A stretch of 49,068 bases of DNA from Geosiphon pyriformis. Lineage: Eukaryota; Glomeromycota; Glomeromycetes; Archaeosporales; Geosiphonaceae. The stretch is taken from the NCBI GenBank assembly GCA_016748015.1, contig JAAOMT010000029.1:14181-63248 (forward strand), read 5' to 3'. Made by a program: the position numbers and the translations under genes. Shown here one piece after another: positions 1 to 10,177 of the stretch; position 1 is the first letter of the stretch; each line of letters begins with the position of its first letter. The notes below the pieces were generated by a model, which worked only from the letters and a program-made list of their open reading frames with translations, made no database searches and was not told where the DNA came from.

Positions 1-1490
1 TAAGTTTCAAAACTTAAAAAAATTTTGTTATAACAAAACAGAAATACTGAAGAATTGGTATGAATATTTTAATAAATAGCCAAGTAGCTAAAAAAATTTT
101 TAAACTAAGATAACTAAACGCTAAAAATATTTAATAGTTTAAGAATAAATAAATATATATATCATTATTCATAAAGACTTAAACAAAAATTTGTTAAAAC
201 AAGACCCAATAATTTTCAGATTAATAACATTGAATTATTTGTTTGTTAATATTATAACTGCTGATTGGTTTTAAAATCTAATTATTATCTTAACCAAAAA
301 ATTAATTTAACACAGATCACAGAAGTTTGATTTTGTTAACTGGTCTGGATTTTTTATTAAACCAAAAAATAATAAACAAATACAAACTGGCTTGAAATTT
401 TTAGAGTAAATAGAAGTTTAATGCCACAATTCCGATAATTGTATACTTCGAATCCGATACTTTTTATGTTACCACACCACAAGTCTTGGACGCATAAGCC
501 TCATTTTGGATGATAATATGAACTCCTAACTTCTCGACCTTGATTAAAGATAATGACCTCAGTAGAGAATTTTTCCGGACAGTCTTTTTCTTGCCTTATG
601 GTTCTTCATATCTGAAGCCTCAAATGGCAGGAAAATTGCGTCAAAATCTCAATTAAATAATATGATTGCCTTCCTATAGACTCCACTCTCCAGATGCACA
701 ATTCTTCATTGTATATGCGAAGCTGCTTTTTCGAGCCACCAACCCTGCGTTTCTTATGCTTTGAAGTAAAACATCGAAGTTGACTTTTCTCATCCGTATA
801 TTTTCATAGGTGAGAAATTCGCCCAATGTCACAGAAGCCTATTTAACCCACACCTTTAAAGGGAAGATACCAAGTAAAGTGTGTACGAAAGCCAGGATCA
901 AGAGATTCCACTTGGGTTTTTTGGACTTGTATTTGCGTCTTATAGGCCAAGAAAAACGTACATTGTTTGGATTGTCGAGAATATGCAAGTTTGCCATGTA
1001 ATCTTGTGCGAATAGGACAACTTATTGTTTCTGCAATTATGATGAGCACAAATTGGAATATTATGATGTAATGACTCACGTGACTGGCAAGACAATATGC
1101 TAGCGCACTTTATTTTTGATGTGCAATTTTTTGTTTTATGGCTGAACAATGGCTTCATCAGTTATCTTAGCATGAATCGAACCTAAGAACATGCCAAAGC
1201 GGAGTAAAACTTTTGTTCCCCTAAATAGCCGAAAAAGAAGACATTTTTATTAGGTTTAGGCATTTTTCTGGTATCCGATGAGATGCCGAGTTGGTTACCT
1301 GGTATGTAGATAAATAAATGGGAAGAGAAATTGGTGAGACTTTAAATTTGCCACAATTTCATGTAATACAATATAGCCTAAAATGATATATAGATTTCTG
1401 GAGGGAAGGATTTTCACCATAAACAGATTCCTACTTGGTGAAATTCAATAGCGTGGTAAAAAGCTGTACACCATATTAATCCCTAAAAGA
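1..1490. other. Intergenic region, no supported gene
   Basis: The first 420 bases are very AT-rich. From about 430 to 1490 the sequence is noticeably more GC-balanced and holds short open stretches on both strands (for example around 810-1001), but none shows a recognisable domain and frames break every 60-80 codons. The composition change suggests a decayed gene or transposon; I cannot assign a family. Confidence 0.5.
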
Positions 1491-2578
1491 CTTGCTGGAA
1501 CATTTCACAACTCTGTATTACCATGCATTCTATCTGAAGTTTTTTGCTGTTCAACAAATATTTTGAAAAAAATATTACATATATTTATAATTCTAAACCT
1601 TTCAACATGACGACTAAAAGTATACCAGATGTCTTATTAACAAAAAATAAAGGAGATATAGCTGAATCAGTTTTGAAACCTGGTATTATGGAACAAAACT
1701 TTTTAATTTATCCTAAAATATATACTATTCCAAACCTGGAATTTCATTCTATTCAATTATCAATATCTTTAAACTTGGAACACCCCTCACCTTTTTATGA
1801 GGAAATCTCGGAATCTCAAAAGCAAATTGTTGCCAAGGTCAAGGAAATAATGATTTACGGAACGATGATATGTGGTAGTGACTGGAAAACTGTCAATCGA
1901 ATCTTTGAATATTGTAAATCTGTCGAACAATCGACCCAAGGTATCTATGCGATACTCCGAAAAGGCAGTATACATATTGCAGACTGGGCCTGTTTACGTG
2001 GTTTCTTTCATCACAACGCAATAGGTACTTCTCGCAATTATAAATTAGCATTTAGATTTTATCGAATTGCAGCTGCTGCTGGTGACGCTTTTGCGGCAAA
2101 TCAAGTCGGTTGGATCTATGACCATTCTCTTGGAGTTTGCAGAAACAACAAAAAAGCTATTGAATTTTACACGAAATCTGCTCTTTGGGGTCATCCACAT
2201 GGTCAAATGAATTTGGCATCAAAATATAATTATGGGTATTTTGATTTACTCAAAAATAACCGAAAAGCATTTTTGTTATCACTCAAAGCTGCTGAATTGG
2301 AGTTTCCGAATGCGATGCGGACAATAAACCAGTCTTATAGATTTGGAACTGGCGTAAATAAGGATGTGCATGAGGTTTTTCGATGGAGTGTTAAAGAGTA
2401 CCGACGAATCATTCAATTGTACCCATTTGCGGAAACCAAATAATGATTTAATAAATATACCCTACTATTAAGCTTTTTGAATGGGATATATTACTAAGAT
2501 GTCGGTTAATCAGCCTGCTTTGGTTTAATCAATAGTGATTGAATGAAAATTCCAGAAAATCAATAATAATCTTCGTTT
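1491..2578 (+). repeat. Inverted duplication, arm A (intact SEL1 gene)
   Basis: This segment is repeated in inverted orientation at about 8346-9440. Homology begins at the shared 'cttgctg' motif followed by 'aacattt' and 'ctctgta', runs through the whole SEL1-like reading frame, and ends in the 3' flank after a nearly identical run ending 'aatgaaaattcc'. Outside these limits the two flanks are unrelated. Arm A carries the intact open frame. Arm B has an extra block of roughly 70-80 nt in the 5' leader and several deletions. Confidence 0.85.
1607..2443 (+). CDS. SEL1-like repeat protein, 278 aa
   Basis: An uninterrupted frame. The ATG at 1607 is preferred over the upstream in-frame ATG at 1544 because the start is conserved in the decayed copy (9235) while the upstream codons are not. 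Residues 1-120 show no known domain. From about residue 120 the protein carries three to four degenerate SEL1 units, marked by A-F-R-F-Y-R-I-A-A-A-A-G-D, A-I-E-F-Y-T-K-S-A and A-F-L-L-S-L-K-A-A, each about 36 residues apart, with a final unit around F-G-T-G-V-N-K-D. SEL1 repeats form alpha-alpha solenoids that act as protein-binding scaffolds; the partner here is unknown. There is no signal peptide or membrane segment, so a cytosolic adaptor is likely. An inverted pseudogene copy lies 6 kb downstream. Function beyond 'SEL1 scaffold' is not inferable. Confidence 0.8.
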   Translation: MTTKSIPDVLLTKNKGDIAESVLKPGIMEQNFLIYPKIYTIPNLEFHSIQLSISLNLEHPSPFYEEISESQKQIVAKVKEIMIYGTMICGSDWKTVNRIFEYCKSVEQSTQGIYAILRKGSIHIADWACLRGFFHHNAIGTSRNYKLAFRFYRIAAAAGDAFAANQVGWIYDHSLGVCRNNKKAIEFYTKSALWGHPHGQMNLASKYNYGYFDLLKNNRKAFLLSLKAAELEFPNAMRTINQSYRFGTGVNKDVHEVFRWSVKEYRRIIQLYPFAETK

Positions 2579-5500
2579 CTTTTCTTTGTATTAAAATGAT
2601 TTACGCATCTTCACAAATCTCTAAAATGGCATTTTACCGCTTTATAAGGGATAGAGTTTATGGGGGAAAGAACTTGGCAAATTTATTCGCATAATTGAGT
2701 TGTAGGTTTTTAGCCCTCAATTAGACGATACTTGTATGTTTTAGAACTTGGGCTTTTTCATCATATAAACTAAACTTTTCAAATGTTTCCTTTTGTAAAA
2801 AAAAATTATTTAACATTTTATTGATTATATATTATTTACATTATTAATTTGAATATTAAGTTTTTCAAAGATATAAAAATATCAATCAACTATTATTTTG
2901 ATTTTTTTTCTGTTTTTGTAGTCTAAACTTATTAAAAAATGAAAAACTACTTTAATTTGTCTTTGGGAAATAATTATTGAATAAAAATTGTGTTATTTAA
3001 ATTTGACATTTATAAATTATATCCACTTTTAAATATTTTGAAAATGATGTTCTTTAATAAATAATTTGCTATATTAACTTGTTATTTTTCATTATTTCGT
3101 TTATCGATTGCTAGTTATCTGTCAAATTATTTTTCCAAAAAAGCCAATAATAATAATTTTTTATTTGTTTTTGTTTTTCCAAAATGTTTAATTAAAAGTA
3201 TATGTAATATGTCATATGTAAATGTAATTTTCTCCTTTTCAAACTGTATATTCTTTGAATCTTTATATTTTTCAAAACAATTAATTTATAAAATTGTATT
3301 TAAAAATATTTATTATATTAAATTATATAATTTTGAAGTTATTGTTTTTATTCAAAAAGTTAAATCTAATAGTCATAACATTTTATTAATAATTAAATTT
3401 TTTCTGTTTATTAATTGAAAAATTATAATCATTTATCAATTTATTTGTTGGTTTTTTTAAAATTAATTCTCTTTTTGAAATAATTTTTTTGATTAATAAT
3501 TTGTTTTTTTGAATGTAAGATTATTAACTTTGTTATTTTGTCTTGGTTTTTATAATTTATTAATATTTTCTGAATTTGTAACAAAACATCAAGTATTTTT
3601 TATTATAAAACCAAAATTAACTTCCATTTCAGTAGTTTAATATCATATTAGATATTTTAATAATTTTTTCATTATATAATATTTTATAAGTGAATTTATT
3701 TACTTATAATATTTAATAAAAAAGTTGTTTTTAAATAATTTTATTGTTTAAAGCCAAAATAAAACATTCTAGCTTGTTATTATCAAGAATTTACTATTAA
3801 AAAAATATATAAATAATTTGTTGTTAAAACTATTTCAATCTATTTTTGTTTATTAATTATGTATTTTTGATTATAATTAATCTAGCAATACCATGTTTTT
3901 GTTTTTATAATTTTTCAAAAAAAAAGTTTTTAGATATGGTCCATAATTAGATTGATTATTGTTTAAATCGATTTATTAATTTAATTTAAATTCAGTGTTT
4001 TTAGAAGATTGCAAAAATTTAAATAAATAATAATGTTGATCAAAAAGATTTACACAGGGATTATTTTGGTATTTAAATTTATACAGTTTTAGCAAAATTA
4101 ATAAATTATAAATCACTTAAAATTCAGAGCTTTAAGTAATAAAAAAATTTCTTAAAATAAAATATAAGCTTAAAGTAAAGTTAGGTATTAATTAATTGTT
4201 TTTCTCTATCTATTTTTTGAAATCAATAAATTAGTTAATTTTGGAATATATTTAATATATCTTATTACTACTTATTATTTGCAACAAATAACTGAGGTTT
4301 ACAAATAAAGAATTTTAAAAATAAAAAATCAACTTGATTAGATAATAAATTATTTGAAAAAATATAATAATAATATAGCTTGTGAACTTTAATAAACCTT
4401 TGATTTTCCAATTTTATTTATTGTTTAAAAATAAAAATAAAAATTTAAGATTCGGCTTAAAACTAATCTGTAAAAACATATGGTAATTTTTTATAATGTA
4501 AATATTATACTGGTATCAATTAAAATTTAAAACAAAATATTTATTAAATGATTATAGAACGGTTTAATTATTTTTTTACTTTATTAAGTAATATTTGAAA
4601 TTTCAGAATTTAATAAAGAAAATAAATTTTTACTAATATTTATATTTATATTGCTTTGACAAAGTGAGGTTTTTCATATTTAATATTTAATATTTTTTAT
4701 TAAGTTTTTATTTATAATACCAAATAAAACTTATTTTTTATCGATTAAAATTTTTTTGGATTTATGATTTGATTTATTTTTTCATATTGATTTGCACAAT
4801 TAATTTTAATTTTAAAATATATAGCAATTTACTGTTTTATTCTTGTAAATATTGGTAATTTTGTTTGATTTTTTGGATGTTATATTTTTAAAAATGTTTT
4901 TTTATTAATATAAATAATATAAGTTTTTTGTTATTATGTGTAATTGTTTTTAAATTTTTACTTTAGTTAATTCAAATATTTTATTTGTATAACTTTTTGC
5001 ACTGTATTAATAATATTAATAATCTAATTTATAGTATCTTATATTCTGAATTTGAAATAATAAAAATTTAAAGAATAATTATATCAAAAATTCTAAGAAA
5101 ATTTATTATTTTAATTTTTGTAAAAATAAATTTTATTTTAAAAAATATATTATTAAATTTTAATATTTAAACCAAATATAATTTAGTAAACCAATTTTTT
5201 TGCCAAAATTATAATTAATAAAAACGAAAATTATTTTTGAAATATTAATTAACTATCAATTTTATTGAAATTAATATACAAATATTAAAAAATTTTGTTA
5301 TTACAATATAAACATTTAAAATTAAATTAATAAATAAATAGTAGTAATTATAATTTTTTATACAATTATTAAAAGAAATTAAATTACAATAAATGAGTTA
5401 AATTTTGTATGAATCTTGGGTATAAAAATTTGGTTTTAAATATTAATTAGCATATACACACAAATCAACTAGCATACAATTATAACAAAAGAAATTTAAC

Positions 5501-6381
5501 AATTGCTTTGAGGTGTTAGTAATTAAAGCTTTCAAAAATATTGCAAAGCATTTTTAATAATATTAAGAAAATAAAAAAATCTTTTAATAAAACTATGTTG
5601 GTATTATTGATAAATAATTCAATTTAACTATCAATTGTTTTATTTTTTCGCTCTTTCCTCCACTTTAAGTTTTTTTTACTGTCATTTATAAATCTAATTT
5701 AAGTTCTTGATGAAATACTTAAAATTTAAATACATATATTTTGCTAATGTTATTTGTATTATTTTTACTTGTAACAGTTATCACTTCTATTTAATATGTT
5801 CTTGAACACTTTATTAAGTAAACGGGTATTTCAAAGATTTTTTTTCAAAATGTGCCATAATAAAGGTAAAAAAGTTTTTTATAATTCTTTCAAAGTGTTG
5901 TGTTTCTTAAATTGTTCAATAAATAAATGGGTAAAGAATAGTCATTTAAAATGAAAAATTTCGAATCAAGAATATTGTAACATGAGAGCCTCAAATAAAT
6001 TACGCATTTCTGCTGTATATTCTTTTTGGAAAAAATTGAAAACCATCTTCACCAGCGCCGCCAATATTTCGGACACAAATAGGTCTGTAATAAATACTTG
6101 TCCAGGCATTTTATTTATTTACTTGAATATTTCGAAATTTTATGTAGAATATTTAAATGTGAGAATGAGCCAAAAAAATCTGAAAATTAACTATCTCGAC
6201 TCGCTAGTATACGGGACAGATTATCAATATTATCAATATTATCAATATTATCAATAGGAATATTACATAAAAATCACAATCGATATGTATTTTGCAAGGT
6301 TTGTAAACAATAAATTAATCAAATTAAGAATAATGCATTTCAATTGTTTTTCCAGAGCCTGCTTAAACGAATCGATCCAAT
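2579..6381. other. AT-rich gene desert (3.8 kb)
   Basis: No coding signal on either strand. By eye, many lines hold only 6-9 G or C per 60 bases. The part from about 2800 to 3950 is rich in T on the given strand, whereas 5030-5600 is rich in A, so there is a strand-composition switch around 4000-5000. Apart from short homopolymers and a four-copy 9-mer at 6221 I see no ordered structure. The downstream end (about 6260-6381) would hold the 3' UTR of the Vip1-like gene. Confidence 0.7.
6221..6256. repeat. Tandem 9-mer minisatellite (ttatcaata x4)
   Basis: Four perfect head-to-tail copies of 'ttatcaata' (36 bases). It lies about 125 bases beyond the stop codon of the Vip1-like gene on the opposite strand. 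Probably a slippage repeat with no function. Confidence 0.95.
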
Positions 6382-7465
6382 TTATTGTGAAACATCAATT
6401 AACTCAACGTGACCGTTTGTTTCTCTTGCAGCTTTCTTATCATCAGCAATTTGCCTTGCCTCAAAATGAACATCGGAAACCGTCTTAGTCGTTGAGGTAT
6501 AGAATTCAGTTACACGTTTTCCGATCGGCGTCTGTAAAGCCAAAGCAGCTTTGTCTTGTGCTTGAGCTGCGGCAAATTTTACCTTATCTTGCACGGCAAA
6601 CTTTGCATCTATTTCGATTGCTTTGGCAGCCACTGTCTCAACAAGTTTGAATTTGGCATCAAATTGTTGAAGGTTAGCCTGAAGTTGAGCAAGGAATTGT
6701 CGAACAACTTGGGTTACACCATATGTATTATCGTATTCTAGACCTTTTTCGATGATGTGATCGTGAAGTTGGTAGCCGGCTGCCAAGATTTCTGCAAAGA
6801 TAGCAGCCTTGGGCTGTAAAATCCCAAGAGAGGCAAAGTGAAAATTTCAACGATATGGTTTTTTTGTATCTCAAAAATAGAGATAAAATTTAGTTTCAAG
6901 TCTAGAAATAGTATTAAATGAGATTTACCTTTTCTTCTTGTATCAAATCTTCGGTATCAGATAAGTCATCTGTACCATTAACGATAAGGTCATCAGCTAA
7001 TTTAACTGAAATCTGACTATCGCCAATAACTGCGTTTGTTAACATAAGCGCAGTTTTCGCGGCAGATTCTAAGAGAATTCAATTATCTCGATCAATTACT
7101 TGGGTTTAGTTTTCATGAATTGGCAGTTATATTCTTCGAAAGTTACCTCGTTCAAACGTCACATATGCGATTTGCTTATCCGTAGATTCCTCCTTGTTAA
7201 GTTCAAATTCTTTTATTTTACCACAGAACAAGAAGAAATCTTTTACTAATGCGGTGTAAAAAATGAAATTAGCACTTTTTCAATTACTCTATATATGAAC
7301 CAATAATAAAACTGTTGGGTGCTTCGATAAACATGACTCGAGCACTTTGGACACAAGACCTCTTCAAGAATATAAAAATCCACTCACAAAAAGTTCTTGT
7401 TTTAACTTACCAGTCTTTTCTGAGGCGGAAGCAGAAATCTCCGTTACGATAACTTTGCAAGTCAT
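6382..7465 (-). CDS. vip1: Vip1-like RRM protein, 4 exons, 241 aa
   Basis: Exons on the minus strand: 7411-7465, 7147-7245, 6929-7068, 6382-6813. All introns are GT...AG and phases close (726 nt, 242 codons). Residues 1-75 form a compact RRM: RNP2-like strand V-I-V-T-E-I near residue 5, then S-E-K-T-V-K-D-F-F-L-F-C-G-K-I, and an RNP1-like strand K-Q-I-A-Y-V-T-F-E. The C-terminal half is the region characteristic of fission yeast Vip1: A-G-Y-Q-L-H-D near residue 110, repeated Ala/Gln/Lys/Asp helices, then P-I-G-K-R-V-T-E-F-Y-T-S-T and V-H-F-E-A-R-Q-I-A-D. Family members are small fungal RRM proteins of about 250 residues annotated as cytoskeleton-related or RNA-binding; the role is not well defined. 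The acidic linker (N-G-T-D-D-L-S-D-T-E-D) separates the two parts. Only the last exon and shadows give long open frames, so a plain ORF search shows just the C-terminal part. Confidence 0.88.
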
Positions 7466-8345
7466 TTGTAAGTTATTCTTAAAAGCTGTAGTTTTGAGTG
7501 TGAGATTTAACAGAACAAAATGTACATAAAAAGTTTCCAAAATAGCTGCGTTTTATAATTTATTTTCCTTGATTCATCAATGTGATAAACCCAGTAATTT
7601 GTGCATGATCATGAAATTGAAAACCTACGATAAATGAGAGTCGGGGTTAGGCGCGAATGACGAATGTCGTGTCTCATGTAGATTTTTCCTAATTTGATCA
7701 AATAATTCCCGTCATCAGCTGAAATTTCTTGCGAGCAACGTGAAAAAATGTGAAATTTCGGGTCAAAAGGTTGATTTATTCGGTTTGGTCAAATCTTAAC
7801 CTTTTATCTGTCACATGGATTAATTTTATATTGCCCTTGTTAACTATTTATGCATTCAGAAACTCTCTCCAACATTTTGAATCAATGGATTCACAATTTG
7901 TTTACCGATTGCTGGATATCAGTGTGAAAAAGACACACGGATCAATTAAGTTTCTTGAGCGGGGAATTGTCGCTTATTGGTCAATTGGAAAAATTTCCAA
8001 ATCTCGCTGAGTGGGGCGTACAGTTTTAATCAGCTTAGCATATCATTTCTGAAACAATAAGACGAGCGAAAATCTCTTGCATTCAAATAATTTACAGGCT
8101 GCTAATGCATTTTTTAAATCCATAATATATTTCTTGGATAAAAGTTATTTTCGCTCGATTTTTACTTCATATCCTGTAACGAAGACATTGGATTAGTTTT
8201 TTAGTGACTAGGGAAATCTGTTTTTTCTCTTTTGCTATAAACAAGTGTGCGAAAAGCTAGACCATCAAAGTCAATCAATAATCTACAAATCTTGAAAGCT
8301 TCAATGCTTTTGGCATAAAATTTATTTGAACTACAAAAGCTCCCA
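7466..8345. other. Intergenic region; promoter side of the Vip1-like gene
   Basis: Upstream flank of the Vip1-like gene on the minus strand. It is less AT-rich than the deserts and contains one 86-codon open stretch (7750-8010, plus) with no recognisable domain and no plausible splice partners. I see nothing else that can be supported. Confidence 0.5.
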
Positions 8346-9440
8346 AATCAACAAATCAAGAAAATAATTAATTTTCGGGAATTTTCATTCAATCACTATT
8401 TATTAAATGTATCCCATTAATCGTAAGAATATTATATCATTATCTGGTTTGTCTAAATTGGGTTTCAATTACTTGATTCGTCGGGACTCTACCGCTCTAT
8501 CAAAAAGCCTCATGCACATCCACGCCAGTTCCAAATTGGTAAGATTGGTTCGCTTTGAGTGATAGCAAAAATGCTTTTCGCTTATTTATGAGTAAATCAA
8601 AATACCCCTAATTATATTTTGATGCCAAATTAATTTGACTATGTGGATGACCCCAAAGAGCAGATTTCGTGTAAAATACAATAGCTTTTTTCTTGTTTCT
8701 GTAAAATCCAAGAGCATGGTCATAGATCCAACCGACTTGATTTGCCGCAAAAGGGTCACCAGAAGCAGCTGCAATTCAATAAAATCTAAATGCTAATTTA
8801 TTATCGCGAGAATACCTATTGCGTAATGATGAAAGATACTGCCTTTTCGGAGTATCGCATAGATATCTTGGGTTGATTGTTCGACAGATTTACAATATTC
8901 AGAGATTTAACTGACCGTTTTCCCGTCACTACCACATATCATCGTTGCGTAAATCATTATTTCCTTGACCTTGGCAACAATTTGCTTTTGAGATTCCGAG
9001 ATTTCCCCGTAAAAAGGTGAGTGATGTTCCAAGTTTAAAGATATTGATAATTGAATAGAATGAAATTCCAGGTTTGGAATAGTATATCTTTTAGGATCAT
9101 TTAAAAAGTTTTGTTCCATAGTACATAAACGTTCGCTGTTGTTTAGGCTTGACGATAGACCAGGTTTCAAAACTGATTCGTTTATATCTCCCTTTTTTTT
9201 GTTAATAAGACATCTGATATACTTTTAGTCGTCATGTTGAAAGGTTTAGAATTATGAATATATGTACCATTTTTTTCAAAGTTTAAAATCTTTTTAGAAA
9301 TTAAATATAATAAATAAAATTTGTAAAAGTCAAGCAGAAGAAAGCATTTTTATTTGTTAAACAGCAAAAAACTTTACTCCACATAGGACTTTAAAGAATA
9401 CATGGTGATACAGAGCTGTAAATGTTTCAGCAAGTGCAGC
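8346..9440 (-). repeat. Inverted duplication, arm B (decayed SEL1 copy)
   Basis: Reverse-complement copy of 1491-2578. It aligns from the 5' leader through the coding region into the 3' flank, with base substitutions, an extra block of about 70-80 nt between the leader and the start codon, and internal deletions. The presence of non-coding flanks on both sides shows DNA-level duplication rather than retrocopying. Confidence 0.85.
8440..9235 (-). pseudogene. SEL1-like pseudogene (inverted copy of 1607-2443)
   Basis: The start codon at 9235 and most of the sequence match the intact gene at 1607-2443. Lesions seen: a frame disruption and about 15 extra codons near residue 20, a stop shortly after G-K-T-V-S (about 8907), a deletion of about 30 bases removing the segment that encodes I-A-D-W-A-C-L-R-G, a stop in place of a Tyr codon near 8610, and a further deletion before the last repeat. 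Two open fragments remain (8907-9170 and 8586-8774). The coding potential is lost, whereas the partner has stayed intact, so this is the decaying member of the pair. Confidence 0.88.
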
Positions 9441-10177
9441 TAATCATCCTAATCAAATATTTAAGGAATTAGCAAATTAGTTGAAATTTTAAATAAAATT
9501 TATAAAAACTCAATGAAATTTAAAAGTTTTAAAAACAGAATGCTAAATAGTTTAATTTTTCAACTTTAATTACACATACTTAAATAAAAATATCTTTTAA
9601 ATTGAAAAACGAAATTATTAAAAATATAAAAATGTATATTTTCAGCAAAAGTTAGAAAAATAAAGAACTTTTAATAAATAGCATTTAATATATATAATCA
9701 AACTTGTTTTTGTAAATTGAAGTCAAATATTTGAGCAATTTAATATATATATATATTTTTAAATAATTACAAGTATGTTAGTAAAATTTTACATTTAAAA
9801 ATAATATTTAAATATAAAGCTTCAATAATAATACATAAAATACATTAATATATTATTAACCAATAATTTTAAATGTTTTTTGAAATCTGAATTTTTTGAA
9901 AGTTGAGTAATATAAATATTACATAAAAAGCTAAACTTTATTACTAATTTTGAAATTAAGAAAGCTTTTGTATTTAAATTGGCATTAAAGTTTCATAATC
10001 TGATATGCATCAAAGAAACGCACATTATCTGGACAAATGTTTGTTTGACCACCAATTCAAAGTTTGCTTTGAAGATCTATCGAAATGATCTCGGATAATC
10101 AAACAAAGTTTTAAATTTATTTCTCAGACATGACAGAAAATTAAAAAACTAGCTCTTTCAAAATATCGGGTCAAAAA
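9441..10177. other. AT-rich intergenic region upstream of the CNNM-type gene
   Basis: Very AT-rich to about 9980, then more balanced up to the start codon at 10178. The last 200 bases are the likely 5' leader and promoter of the CNNM-type gene; no specific element is recognisable. No open frame of interest. Confidence 0.5.

Noticed and set aside
810-1160. A possible piggyBac-type transposase fragment (F-K-G-K... and Y-D-V-M-T-H-V-T-G-K-T)
   Set aside because: Only two weak motif echoes in different frames; no catalytic block and no terminal repeats. Not enough to call.
5982-6257. 91-codon open stretch (plus)
   Set aside because: AT-driven composition, ends inside a 9-mer tandem repeat (Y-Q-Y repeats), no domain.
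7750-8010. 86-codon open stretch (plus)
   Set aside because: No recognisable domain, no splice partners, no conserved start context; probably chance.
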